This document shows, piece by piece, positions 8,639 to 16,173 of a stretch of DNA of 64,000 nucleotides; the first letter of the stretch is position 1, and the number at the start of each line of letters is the position of its first letter. The DNA is from Bacteroidales bacterium (lineage in GTDB: Bacteria; Bacteroidota; Bacteroidia; Bacteroidales; F082). The notes beneath the pieces were generated by a model. That model was given only the letters and a program-made list of their open reading frames with translations, had not been told where the DNA came from and did not search any database. A program made the translations under genes and the position numbers. The DNA is taken from NCBI GenBank assembly GCA_028277395.1, contig JANQGJ010000085.1, positions 62,001 to 126,000 of the forward strand. The letters run 5' to 3'.

Positions 8639-8967
8639 AGTGGTCCAAGGTTTATATTTAAGTCTTTATCTGTCAAATCAAAATAATTCTTTAATTCATC
8701 CATTTTCAATTCCAGTTTCATTAGAGTTTCTCCAAGTCGTTCAATTTCATCTTCAGTTAATGACCCACTCTCTACTCTGCGCATAGCCTGTTTATCAATT
8801 AATTTTCGTATGAGTTCAACTAATGTAAGCACTATCTTCGCAAGTCCTGACTCTACGTTGTCAGGATTTAGTTCGTATTTTGAATCTGTGTCGGAAATAG
8901 ATTTCCTGACATTATTGGTATATTCATCATTTGAACCTGAATTGACTAAAACTTTATTATCGTTCAT
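8623..8967 (-). CDS. gvpK: Gas vesicle protein GvpK
   Basis: GvpK is an accessory protein needed for gas vesicle assembly in several bacteria; its biochemical role is unresolved. The family core is clear: NPDNVESGLAKIVLTLVELIRKL, then DKQAMRRVESGSLTEDEIERLG, and a closing DLNINLGPLGDLL. An N-terminal extension of about 32 residues is rich in Asn and Ser and not conserved. The length of 114 residues is within the family range. Its ATGA start overlaps the stop of the preceding gvpF/L gene by four bases, so the two are translationally coupled. It is the last gene of the gas vesicle locus. Confidence 0.96.
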   Translation of the reverse strand: MNDNKVLVNSGSNDEYTNNVRKSISDTDSKYELNPDNVESGLAKIVLTLVELIRKLIDKQAMRRVESGSLTEDEIERLGETLMKLELKMDELKNYFDLTDKDLNINLGPLGDLL

Positions 8968-9725
8968 AATTGGTTGGTTAGTTTAACAAAATTATATGGT
9001 GGCCATGGCCCTGTTAATACAAAATTCAGATTGGAATGCCTTTTTTTTAAAGATTTAACTGCATATATCAATTCATTTTCCTTATTCTTCTCAACAAGAA
9101 AAACAGCACTTATCAGGTTTGAATCTGTTACCATCTTCTCAAACCGGCTCACCGGATTTAACCTGGCAAAACATTCCTTAATATCAAAAATTATTGAATT
9201 AGTAAAGCTCAAACATAATTCTTCACATCTGTGTATAACCATTTTTTTATTTATATAATCAAGATAAACTGATTTTTTAGCGTTTGGAAAATTTGCTTTA
9301 TCCTCCTCTTGACCAATTACCGGCTTTAACATAAAGCTATCCTTCAGTTTTTTAGAATCGTAAAAGACTTTCAACCCAAACTCACATTTATTTTTGATTA
9401 TATGAAGATTTTGTCTTATTGTCGTATAATTTTTTTTCAACATATACTTAATAGACCCAATTGTCTTAAAAAGGGTTCCAAAACGCACCGGAATAACATC
9501 ATAATTCTTTGCTAATTTTTCAATAACATTTGCATATTCCATAACTGTTGAGTCGTCAGGTGTTAAACTGTCTGTCTTTATATTACTTACTACGGCAGAT
9601 ACTGAATTCCACTCAACAAGATATATAACACCGGAAGACGAAATCCTGTCAGTAGTTTCCAAAAGCAAACTGGAATCAAACTGATCATGCTGAACCAGGA
9701 TTATTGCATATATAAATATACTCAT
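8964..9725 (-). CDS. gvpF: Gas vesicle protein, GvpF/GvpL family (copy 5)
   Basis: GvpF/L proteins are two-domain accessory proteins; GvpF of halophilic archaea and cyanobacteria binds GvpA and is thought to keep it soluble or start assembly. This copy has the N-terminal strand IFIYAIIL, the conserved YDVIPVRFGTLFKT segment near residue 80 and the C-terminal motif GPWPPYNFV. I place the start at the ATG at 9725: it follows the stop of the small GvpA-family gene by 10 bases and gives the usual start just before the first strand, whereas the ATG at 9755 overlaps that gene. The stop overlaps the gvpK start. The product is 253 residues long. Confidence 0.93.
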   Translation of the reverse strand: MSIFIYAIILVQHDQFDSSLLLETTDRISSSGVIYLVEWNSVSAVVSNIKTDSLTPDDSTVMEYANVIEKLAKNYDVIPVRFGTLFKTIGSIKYMLKKNYTTIRQNLHIIKNKCEFGLKVFYDSKKLKDSFMLKPVIGQEEDKANFPNAKKSVYLDYINKKMVIHRCEELCLSFTNSIIFDIKECFARLNPVSRFEKMVTDSNLISAVFLVEKNKENELIYAVKSLKKRHSNLNFVLTGPWPPYNFVKLTNQL

Positions 9726-9735
9726 TTCAGACCTA

Positions 9736-9960
9736 TTATGTAAATGATTTTGCATCTGCTTCTATATTATTACATTTGAGCTTTTCCATGGTTTCGATTG
9801 AGCTTAACATCAGTTTTACCCCAATATACACCAGATCAATATCTGCAACAGAAATAACAACATCTCCTGCAAGTACAATTCCCTTGTTTAGGGCACGATC
9901 GAGCAATTCTAAAACCGTTATGTCCTTAGACTGTTCTATTGTATTGATATAATCAGTCAT
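9736..9960 (-). CDS. Small GvpA-family protein (GvpJ/GvpM/GvpS type)
   Basis: The product is a 74-residue paralogue of the gas vesicle shell protein. Its core, TVLELLDRALNKGIVLAGDVVI followed by VADIDLVYIGVKLMLSSIET, matches the helix-strand-strand-helix fold of GvpA, but the N- and C-termini differ. In other clusters such minor homologues (GvpJ, GvpM, GvpS) are essential in small amounts, probably for nucleation or the conical caps. I use the ATG at 9960. It overlaps the stop of the upstream gvpF/L gene by eight bases (ATGACTGA), which indicates coupling. Which letter it deserves cannot be settled by eye. Confidence 0.92.
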   Translation of the reverse strand: MTDYINTIEQSKDITVLELLDRALNKGIVLAGDVVISVADIDLVYIGVKLMLSSIETMEKLKCNNIEADAKSFT

Positions 9961-10753
9961 CTTCTTTTTCTTTAATTGAAATAAAACCAAAGGGAGGCCA
10001 TGGCCCTGATGCTTCAATAAGAAATCCTGATTCTGTATCTTCCTTACTCAATCTGTTAACAGTATCTATAAAACTTCTTATTTTACTCTTATTCACAAGA
10101 AAACTGGCATTGAGAATCATGGTTTCTTTTTTTCCTGTGATTTCATTCTGTATAATATTATTAAGGCTTGCTCCATGGCTAAGATTATTGAATTCTTCGT
10201 AACACGATTGTCCGTATTTTTTGCACATTAAGCTGGTCTCATTTTCTATCAGATCATCTTTCTTTCTTTTTAGTAGAAAAGCCTTACCGGGTGAACTTGC
10301 CAGTATCTGCTTTTCCAATCTGGCCACATCATCATTGATTCTGTCAACCTGTTCTTTTAGCACCTTACTATCACAGTATATCTTGACCGACCATTCTTCT
10401 TTTCCCTGAACATTATGAAAATTATCAAATAATGAATCTGAATATTCTCTCATAAACCTATTTAATCCTTCCAACGTATGGTATATTGTGCCAAATTTAA
10501 AAGGGATTACGGTAACTTGTTCCATCAGCTTGCAAATCACATCAATATGTTCACGCACATGTCTTTCTACCCAGTCGATATCAGAAAGACGCTGTTTGAA
10601 ATCATTTTCAGAAAATTCTGTAGCGGAAACTGTTTTCACAACTGCATAAAATTCTTCATGTTGTATACATTTCAACCCTTCCAGCTGAGCATTAAGCTTG
10701 AGATCCGGAGGCTTGTTGGCAATACAATATACATATATCAAATCATCTGTCAT
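9953..10753 (-). CDS. gvpF: Gas vesicle protein, GvpF/GvpL family (copy 4)
   Basis: This is a 266-residue GvpF/L paralogue. The opening LIYVYCIANKPP, the middle segment VTVIPFKFGTIYHTLEGL (about residues 80-97) and the C-terminal GPWPPFGFISI identify the family. A coiled-coil-like region (about 128-170) separates the ferredoxin-like N-domain from the C-domain, as usual. An internal TMILNASFLVNK segment recurs in the sister copies. It lies 31 bases after gvpO and overlaps the next small GvpA-family gene. Of the five copies, this one and copy 5 keep the canonical GPWPP motif, which suggests they are closest to the ancestral type. Confidence 0.94.
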   Translation of the reverse strand: MTDDLIYVYCIANKPPDLKLNAQLEGLKCIQHEEFYAVVKTVSATEFSENDFKQRLSDIDWVERHVREHIDVICKLMEQVTVIPFKFGTIYHTLEGLNRFMREYSDSLFDNFHNVQGKEEWSVKIYCDSKVLKEQVDRINDDVARLEKQILASSPGKAFLLKRKKDDLIENETSLMCKKYGQSCYEEFNNLSHGASLNNIIQNEITGKKETMILNASFLVNKSKIRSFIDTVNRLSKEDTESGFLIEASGPWPPFGFISIKEKEDD

Positions 10754-10784
10754 AGTGATGTAAATCTGTGTTCCAATAGATTAT

Positions 10785-11054
10785 TTATTCCGTATTATCA
10801 GAATTCCTGTAGGAATCAAGTCGCTTGTATGATCTTACTTCCAGTTCAGAATCTAAGCTGACAGAATAGAAGTGCCGAACCTTTTTAGGCGGAAAATCCA
10901 AAGACTTCAAAAAAGTATCATCTTCATAAACTTCTGCCTGAACTTCCCAGGTTTTATCTATTTCTTCAATTTTAATTGCTTTAGGATCGTAACAACCAAC
11001 CTCCTTTTTCAGGAAAGTCAATGCTACTTTTTTCACTTCATTTATTTTATTCAT
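10785..11054 (-). CDS. gvpO: Gas vesicle protein GvpO
   Basis: GvpO is a small soluble accessory protein known from halophilic archaea, actinobacteria and others; there it is required for vesicle formation. The 89-residue product has the family pattern: a short N-terminal helix (KVALTFLKKEVGC), a strand with KTWEVQAEVYED, then FYSVSLDSELEVRSYKRLDSYRN, the usual Tyr- and Arg-rich end. It starts at an ATG about 285 bases after gvpG, the longest gap inside the locus. It may therefore begin a second transcriptional or processing unit (gvpO to gvpK). Confidence 0.9.
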   Translation of the reverse strand: MNKINEVKKVALTFLKKEVGCYDPKAIKIEEIDKTWEVQAEVYEDDTFLKSLDFPPKKVRHFYSVSLDSELEVRSYKRLDSYRNSDNTE

Positions 11055-11240
11055 CCTTTTTTAATTTAGAGCATATTGCATACAATTTGATATATTATCG
11101 CAGCGGTTTATTTCCCTCCGGAGTCCAATCCGAAGTATAAAGGTCTTTCATTCAGTTTGCATAACTCATACAAGAATTGTCATTCCAAGCAGACAATATA
11201 GATGTACTCCTACTCAATTAAAATAAATTAAATCTCCACC

Positions 11241-11268
11241 AGTGACCTATGTCTTGTATTTGGTCACT
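11241..11268 (-). promoter_or_regulatory. Stem-loop in the gvpG-gvpO gap
   Basis: AGTGACC and GGTCACT form perfect 7-bp arms around a 14-base loop in the 284-base gap between gvpG and gvpO. On the transcript it is followed by AT-rich sequence but no true T-run. It could be an attenuator, a processing site or a transcript stabiliser separating two parts of the locus. I saw no sigma-54 site with a proper TTGC -12 box in this gap. Confidence 0.35.
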
Positions 11269-11338
11269 ATAAATTATTTCCTTTGCACTTATGATATCAA
11301 AAGCCTTCATTTTTCCTATATCTTAAACTAGACAAATC

Positions 11339-11578
11339 CTATGATTCAATTTGTTTCTCCGTTCTGATTTTTTCCAGAAGATCCAATAGCTCAGCTTCCC
11401 TTTTATCGTATTCTGTTTCATCAATCTCATCCATCTCGAACTGTAATTGCAAGGCCATTAGCTTCTCCTTAATAAGACCTTCATCTGACATTTCTCTTTC
11501 TACCAACTCATCAATCTTCTTTCCTAAATAGATCAATCCTTTTATTGGAGATAATAATATATCGTCGATTAAAAACAT
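11339..11578 (-). CDS. gvpG: Gas vesicle protein GvpG
   Basis: GvpG is a small helical accessory protein, part of the GvpF-GvpG-GvpL group that helps GvpA assembly. The 79-residue product opens MFLIDDILLSPIKGLIYLGKKI, the family signature, and continues as a charged amphipathic helix (EKLMALQLQFEMDEIDETEYDKREAELL). I choose the ATG at 11578, two bases after the stop of the preceding gvpF/L gene. A longer frame from 11641 would duplicate coding sequence of that gene and lacks family similarity. The gvpF-gvpG adjacency is the usual arrangement. Confidence 0.93.
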   Translation of the reverse strand: MFLIDDILLSPIKGLIYLGKKIDELVEREMSDEGLIKEKLMALQLQFEMDEIDETEYDKREAELLDLLEKIRTEKQIES

Positions 11579-11579
11579 C

Positions 11580-12368
11580 TTAGTTTCCTTTTGTGTTAAT
11601 CCCAAGATTAACAAAATTATACGGAGGCAAAGTTCCCACATACTTGATGGTCAGCAAATGTCCCATTCTGTTGTATAATTCGTTTACGGCTTCATCAAAC
11701 TGAAGCTCATCATTTTTATTAATAAGAAAAGCTGCATTAAGTATCATCGTGTCTCCGAAATTATCATTAATCTTCATTTTATCAGCAATAGAGCTAAGCA
11801 TAGTAATAATCTGACTTCTGTAACGGTCAGATTCATTTTCGAATGCTACAGCCACCATTTCTCCAATCTTCAGACGTTGGTAATGTGTTTGATCGAAAGA
11901 AAGTTTCTCTAACTTTCTTTTCAGGTTTCTTATCTCATCGTAATTTTCCATTATGTTTTCAAAAAACGCTTCTTTTTTCACCAGCACCTTGATTCCCATT
12001 TCTTTCATGTCTTGTAAATCAATTAATAATTTACAGAATTGATCATAATTTTTCTCAAGAAGGTACCTGATTTTATCATTACTGCTGCTTTTGGAAATGG
12101 TTGAATAACAAGCTGGAAGAATAGTAAACTGTTTCATAACCGTTTCCAGAACCTTTTCATGTGTTATCAGGTTTATTCTCCGTGTATCAAATTGAACAAC
12201 CGATGAGTTACTTACTACAGCAGAAATATCCCGAAAATTGATACTATATACCTTCTCTGCAGGATTACCCATTCCAATGTAACCAAAACTGACAGGGTTC
12301 TCATTTTTTATGATACCATAAATGTATTTCCCTTCTATTTTTGTTTGCAATCTGTTTTCCATTGGCAT
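11580..12368 (-). CDS. gvpF: Gas vesicle protein, GvpF/GvpL family (copy 3)
   Basis: This 262-residue GvpF/L paralogue opens GKYIYGIIKNENPVSFGYIGMG, the glycine-rich form of the family N-terminus. It has the segment KQFTILPACYSTISKSS where other copies have PVRFGT, so the usual Arg-Phe-Gly is lost. The C-terminal motif is GTLPPYNFVNL in place of GPWPPYSF. The helical linker (about 125-165) is Lys- and Glu-rich. The start is either the ATG at 12368 or the one at 12362, both a few bases after the preceding stop. It is tightly packed between copy 2 and gvpG. Confidence 0.92.
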   Translation of the reverse strand: MPMENRLQTKIEGKYIYGIIKNENPVSFGYIGMGNPAEKVYSINFRDISAVVSNSSVVQFDTRRINLITHEKVLETVMKQFTILPACYSTISKSSSNDKIRYLLEKNYDQFCKLLIDLQDMKEMGIKVLVKKEAFFENIMENYDEIRNLKRKLEKLSFDQTHYQRLKIGEMVAVAFENESDRYRSQIITMLSSIADKMKINDNFGDTMILNAAFLINKNDELQFDEAVNELYNRMGHLLTIKYVGTLPPYNFVNLGINTKGN

Positions 12369-12372
12369 CTAG

Positions 12373-13149
12373 TTATATTTCCCATTTTTCGGGGAAAATT
12401 TTAAGTTCTATAAAATTAAAGATCGGTAACCGGGTTGCATAAACAAAATCACTTCTGTTTTGATACATCCCTCCCAGTTCCTCCATTATGTTATCGAATT
12501 CCACCTCTCTACCGCTGTTCACAAGAAAGGCAGCATTAATAAACATAGATTCTTCATCTGTTTTATTACATTTATAATCGAATACCGATCGTCGTAGAAA
12601 ATCCATGATCTTTTCAGTCTCCTGATCTTTTTTTCGCTTCATCTCCTGCTTAATGAGATTACCAGCCTCTTCAATCCTGAGTTTTCTTTTTCTGTTATCT
12701 TTCAATCCTTTTATCTCATTTTTAACCCTTTGCAACTCAACACATTCCTTGTCAATTTCCTTATAAATATCTTTCATGTCTTTCCAATTACCTCTCACAT
12801 TGAGTTCAACTTTATTCTCGAACCGGTGAAGCAACTCCATGAATTCATTGTATCTGCGGTCAAGCAGGTTCCTGATTTCATCCGGAGTTGCTGCAATAGT
12901 TCCAAACCGAACAGGCAACACACTACTAAATTCACTCATAGCTATTTCTATTACCTGTTGATGTGCGAGTATATTCTCTGGGTTAACCACAAACCTGGTA
13001 AGCGGATGATTACTTACCACCATACTTAAGCCATCTAATCCAATAGTAGTGACCAGATCACCTCGTCCGCCTATTCCAACGGTACCAAGGTTGACATCAT
13101 ATTCTGATGCAATGATGCAATAAATATATTTCCCATCTCTTCTTTGCAT
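12373..13149 (-). CDS. gvpF: Gas vesicle protein, GvpF/GvpL family (copy 2)
   Basis: This 258-residue GvpF/L paralogue opens GKYIYCIIASEYDVNLGTVGIGG and has the canonical FSSVLPVRFGTIAATPDEIRNLL segment near residues 78-97. The C-terminal motif is altered to RLPIFNFIELK, losing the second proline and the tryptophan. A long basic coiled-coil linker spans about residues 115-170 (KEIDKECVELQRVKNE, then RKRKLRIEE). It is separated by one base from the J-domain fusion gene upstream and by four bases from copy 3. The block of three adjacent gvpF/L genes looks like an expansion by duplication followed by divergence. Confidence 0.93.
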   Translation of the reverse strand: MQRRDGKYIYCIIASEYDVNLGTVGIGGRGDLVTTIGLDGLSMVVSNHPLTRFVVNPENILAHQQVIEIAMSEFSSVLPVRFGTIAATPDEIRNLLDRRYNEFMELLHRFENKVELNVRGNWKDMKDIYKEIDKECVELQRVKNEIKGLKDNRKRKLRIEEAGNLIKQEMKRKKDQETEKIMDFLRRSVFDYKCNKTDEESMFINAAFLVNSGREVEFDNIMEELGGMYQNRSDFVYATRLPIFNFIELKIFPEKWEI

Positions 13150-13150
13150 A

Positions 13151-14191
13151 TCAGTTTTCTATAGTCATTTTTATAATGTTACCGGCTTTCTCTTTGCTCG
13201 CAAGGGAAATCTTTTCATTTTGCATATCTGTTTTTAAAGTTGATACATAATCAACTAGAGTTTGATAAGCATCTTGTAAATTCACAAAATCATTTTGGTG
13301 GCTATCACCATTAACAACATCCGGATGACAGTGTTTTACTTTTTCCAGATAGGATTTTCGAATCTCATTATCAGTGACCCTATCATTGAGACCAAGTATT
13401 TCCTTTGCTTTCATAACCTGACTGAACTCAAGGTGTCGTATTTTAATCGTATAAAAACTGTAACATGGCAGTGGACCTACAAGCTTAAAATCCAATCTCC
13501 CTGATAATTGTTTGTCTATTTTATCGATCATGGATTCAAAGTGGGTCCTGTTGCTTCTGTTTAAAAGAAATGCTATGTTGGCGATCATTGTATCATCCAT
13601 TGTTGCATGATATCGTTTGTTAACATAATAGGGTGACAATGATGTTTCAATATATTCTCTTATTTTATTATTTTCATGATCAAGTTTTTGTTTAACCACA
13701 TGCCCGATTTCCTGTCTTTTAGTCTTTGCTTCCTTATTATTGTCTTTCAGGTATGATTGTTTCAGCATGATAATATCCTCCTGTTGTGAGATCCTTTCAA
13801 AAACATCAGAAATATTATTCCACATTACTATAAGATCCATCTCCAACATGTGTTTTGTATTATGCAGGGTCTTCAGAATAATATTATAATTATTTTCCAA
13901 TAGTGTGGATATTTCATCGCTGCTATTAACAATGCTTCCCAGCTGCATTGGCAATATCATGGAGAAACCATTATCCATTAGTTTCTCAATCGTTTGTTGA
14001 TGTTTAACAAGTAATTGCGCCAACAACTCTGTTGGAAGTCCTTCCAAAGACTTATAGCCCGTACCAGATACAATGACTGAAATTTTTTTATATGGGATGT
14101 ATGACAGTTCCAGTTCTGTCAATATGGGAAACTCCTTTAACGAGTAAATATTGGCTACGATCCCATACATATAAAGTCCTTTGTATTTCAT
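13151..14191 (-). CDS. GvpF/GvpL family protein fused to a C-terminal DnaJ (J) domain (copy 1)
   Basis: Residues 1-250 are a GvpF/L protein: LYMYGIVANIYSL at the start, SMILPMQLGSIVNSSDEI near residue 80 and VGPLPCYSFYTIKI at the end of the domain. Residues about 256-317 form a J domain: KAKEILGLNDRVTDNEIRKSY (helices I-II), H289-P290-D291 in VKHCHPDVV, and DFVNLQDAYQTLVDYV (helix IV-like). The HPD motif stimulates the Hsp70 ATPase, so DnaK would be recruited to a GvpA-binding protein. A tail of about 30 residues follows. At 346 residues it is some 85 longer than its paralogues, with no frame break at the junction. Confidence 0.92.
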   Translation of the reverse strand: MKYKGLYMYGIVANIYSLKEFPILTELELSYIPYKKISVIVSGTGYKSLEGLPTELLAQLLVKHQQTIEKLMDNGFSMILPMQLGSIVNSSDEISTLLENNYNIILKTLHNTKHMLEMDLIVMWNNISDVFERISQQEDIIMLKQSYLKDNNKEAKTKRQEIGHVVKQKLDHENNKIREYIETSLSPYYVNKRYHATMDDTMIANIAFLLNRSNRTHFESMIDKIDKQLSGRLDFKLVGPLPCYSFYTIKIRHLEFSQVMKAKEILGLNDRVTDNEIRKSYLEKVKHCHPDVVNGDSHQNDFVNLQDAYQTLVDYVSTLKTDMQNEKISLASKEKAGNIIKMTIEN

Positions 14192-14238
14192 ATGTTCTTT
14201 GTTCTACTTAATAATTATGCTTCCATACATTGCTTTGC

Positions 14239-14358
14239 TCAAATTTGTAACTGATGCCTGGCAAGTATTTTCAAAGTGTGTAAATCAGCAATCGAAAGAT
14301 CATTTTTATGCCATCCGTTCACATAGTGTATTTCAAGATATTTAGATGAATACTTCAT
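14239..14358 (-). CDS. Possible small protein, 39 aa, in the gas vesicle locus
   Basis: This short frame runs from an ATG at 14358 to a TGA at 14239 and fills most of the 196-base gap between the Get3-like gene and the J-domain fusion gene. It reads as a mixed basic and hydrophobic peptide (MKYSSKYLEIHYVNGWHKN, then LSIADLHTLKILARHQ). Elsewhere in the locus genes abut or overlap, so an unused gap would be odd. There is no clear Shine-Dalgarno and I recognise no family. It may be a real small accessory protein or chance. Confidence 0.4.
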   Translation of the reverse strand: MKYSSKYLEIHYVNGWHKNDLSIADLHTLKILARHQLQI

Positions 14359-14387
14359 TTTCTATTTTTTCAGAAACATGCTATTTA

Positions 14388-15326
14388 TTAATCGTCAAAA
14401 AGATATGCTCCCAGCTGATTTAATGCTGTAATTCCTTTAACTTCTTCCGGAAACATTGGAATGTAAACTTTGGTCATATTGCCAAAAGTTTCATCTATCA
14501 TTTTCAGATAGTTGATTTGATAAGCTTTTTTTCTCCTGCAGAAGTCTCCTTCTTCAGATTCCATTACATGATTTACTATAATTTGCTTCACATCGATGGT
14601 TAACTTTTTAAGGCTAATAAGTAGCCTTTGAGTTTCGTTAATTGCCATTTGCTCAGGTACGCAGACAGGTATAAATTCACACCTGGTATTGTCACTTAAT
14701 AGACGCTCTATTCTTTTAACAGATCTTTTCAGATCCAGCAATAAGGTATCCACATCATCAGGCTGGTAGCTTCCCGAAAAACTTGTGATCATATACCTGT
14801 ATTTCCATCGAATGCTGGCAGCTACTTTAATCCATTCATCCAACAACTTTGGAGATGCAAGTAATCTCAGTGTATGGCCTGTAGGTGCAGCATCTACAAC
14901 ATATTTATCATAGTTGCCCTCTTCAATAAAATCGAGAATGCTTTTGAAACTCATTATTTCATCAATTCCCGGAATTGAAAGGTTCATTAATTGTGTAATG
15001 TCTTCCTGATCAAGATTTGTGGTAGTATCAAAAAACTTTCTGAATTCAGCTTCATGCTGCTCCATGTATGTGGCAATAGCCTCATCAGCAGCAATTTCAA
15101 TTGCAGTAAGATGAGTTATATTATTTATCTGCTGCTGTCTGAAACCAATATTTTGTTCCAGACTATCAGATATGGAATGTGCCGGGTCTGTAGATATCAA
15201 TAATGTTTTGAAGTTTTTTGACAAATTAATTGCTGTGGCTACGGCACAACTGGTCTTCCCAACTCCACCTTTACCGCCAAAGAGTATAAGTTTAAGATCC
15301 CTATTTTGCAACCCTTTTAACACCAT
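14388..15326 (-). CDS. ArsA/Get3-family (TRC40) ATPase in the gas vesicle locus
   Basis: The product is a deviant-Walker-A P-loop ATPase of the ArsA/Get3 family. Visible are GGKGGVGKT (residues 17-25, with the signature lysine at 19), switch I STDPAHSISD (D47) and switch II DAAPTGHTLRLL (145-156). Between the switches lies a methionine-containing helical region (ITQLMNLSIPGIDEIMSFKSILDF) where Get3 forms its hydrophobic client groove. The CxxC zinc motif of eukaryotic Get3 is absent, and there is one ArsA half of 312 residues, so an arsenite pump role is unlikely. The ATG shares one base with the Hsp20 gene's stop (TAATG), which indicates co-translation. By inference it shields or delivers the hydrophobic GvpA family proteins. 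Confidence 0.9.
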   Translation of the reverse strand: MVLKGLQNRDLKLILFGGKGGVGKTSCAVATAINLSKNFKTLLISTDPAHSISDSLEQNIGFRQQQINNITHLTAIEIAADEAIATYMEQHEAEFRKFFDTTTNLDQEDITQLMNLSIPGIDEIMSFKSILDFIEEGNYDKYVVDAAPTGHTLRLLASPKLLDEWIKVAASIRWKYRYMITSFSGSYQPDDVDTLLLDLKRSVKRIERLLSDNTRCEFIPVCVPEQMAINETQRLLISLKKLTIDVKQIIVNHVMESEEGDFCRRKKAYQINYLKMIDETFGNMTKVYIPMFPEEVKGITALNQLGAYLFDD

Positions 15327-15841
15327 TATTTATTTTTAATCCTGATCTCAAGTACCCCATTATTGTATTTTGTTGTCGGATACTCATCTGCCGTCATAGT
15401 TGGAAGTACTAACTTTTTCCTGTACTTCCTGTTTTTGTTTATCGCTACGACTTCAATAATATTTTCCTTAAGGTTGATCTTTATATCTTCTTCTTCAATC
15501 CCGGGCATTTCCATAATGATCACTACTTCTTCCTTTTCATCGAAAATGTCTGTTAGCGGTTCTCTCTCATCATAAACTACAGGACCCTCAGGTGTTTTTC
15601 TGATATTACCAAAAGTCTCAACTCTTGGTAATCCCCCGGTAACCGTCCTTATGGTTAATCCATAGACTCCTTTAACACCTTTCTCCAAATGATCAAAACT
15701 GACCTTACCTTCTTTGTGAATGGTTTCTTCCTGTTCAATTTTTCCGGCGAGATTAAATATTCTCTCTATCCCTTTCAACAGGCCACTTATTCCAATAAAA
15801 TCAGAACCTTCACCATTATCTTTCCTGTTATTATCACTCAT
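15326..15841 (-). CDS. gvpH: Hsp20/alpha-crystallin family protein, GvpH-like
   Basis: The product is a 171-residue small heat-shock protein. An N-terminal region (residues 1-90) contains DFIGISGLLKGIERIFNLAGK and VSFDHLEKGVKGVYGLTIRT, a pattern seen in GvpH of gas vesicle clusters. Residues about 95-171 are an alpha-crystallin domain (EREPLTDIFDEKEEVVIIMEMPGIEEEDIKINL and the closing strand YNNGVLEIRIK, each part of the usual beta-sandwich). Holdase activity for GvpA-type proteins is inferred. The gene overlaps the Get3-like ATPase gene by one base and follows the GvpJ-type gene by 19 bases. Confidence 0.9.
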   Translation of the reverse strand: MSDNNRKDNGEGSDFIGISGLLKGIERIFNLAGKIEQEETIHKEGKVSFDHLEKGVKGVYGLTIRTVTGGLPRVETFGNIRKTPEGPVVYDEREPLTDIFDEKEEVVIIMEMPGIEEEDIKINLKENIIEVVAINKNRKYRKKLVLPTMTADEYPTTKYNNGVLEIRIKNK

Positions 15842-15860
15842 TGTTTAGGGTTTTTATAAT

Positions 15861-16163
15861 TTATGCTGTTTGTATTTTAGATTCAAGTTCTTTCACGCGC
15901 GTTTCAAGTGTTTTCTGTTGTTGTAAAAGTTCTTTTTCTCTGGCCTTTGTTGATAAATATGTGTCTTCCTGCCACCAGTTAATACCCATCTCTTTTGCTT
16001 TATCAACTGAGGCAAGTAATAATCGGATTTTAATTGTCAGCAGGTCAACATCCGCTAATTGTATTTTAATATCACCAGCGATCACAATCCCTTTATCCAG
16101 AACTCTTTCAAGTATATCTGCAAGATTGGTAGCTTTAATTGCATGAACAGGTTCTTGTGTCAT
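15861..16163 (-). CDS. gvpJ: GvpA-family minor protein with coiled-coil tail, GvpJ-type
   Basis: Residues about 12-58 are a GvpA-family core (NLADILERVLDKGIVIAGDIKIQLADVDLLTIKIRLLLASVDKA in overlapping segments). A segment MGINWWQEDTYLS and a charged coiled coil (residues 72-100, KEKELLQQQKTLETRVKELE) follow. GvpJ proteins combine such a core with a longer C-terminus and are minor components thought to act at vesicle initiation. The product is 100 residues long. It lies 10 bases after the small coiled-coil gene and 19 bases before the Hsp20 gene. Confidence 0.9.
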   Translation of the reverse strand: MTQEPVHAIKATNLADILERVLDKGIVIAGDIKIQLADVDLLTIKIRLLLASVDKAKEMGINWWQEDTYLSTKAREKELLQQQKTLETRVKELESKIQTA

Positions 16164-16173
16164 TATACATAGT

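Noticed and set aside
9960..10017. Longer start for the small GvpA-family protein at 10017
   Set aside because: The extra 19 residues overlap the C-terminus coding region of the preceding gvpF/L gene and have no GvpA likeness.
11104..11123. GG-N10-GC spacing upstream of gvpO that looked like a second sigma-54 promoter
   Set aside because: The -12 part reads CCGC, not TTGC, and the -24 part lacks TGGCA. The spacing alone is expected by chance.
14192..14387. Search for an internal sigma-54 promoter before the J-domain fusion gene
   Set aside because: No GC-N10-CC pattern in the needed orientation was found in this gap.
14388..15326. Reading the ArsA-family gene as an arsenite pump ATPase
   Set aside because: It is a single half-length unit lacking the arsenite-binding cysteine set, has no arsB, arsC or arsR neighbours, and is coupled to gas vesicle genes.
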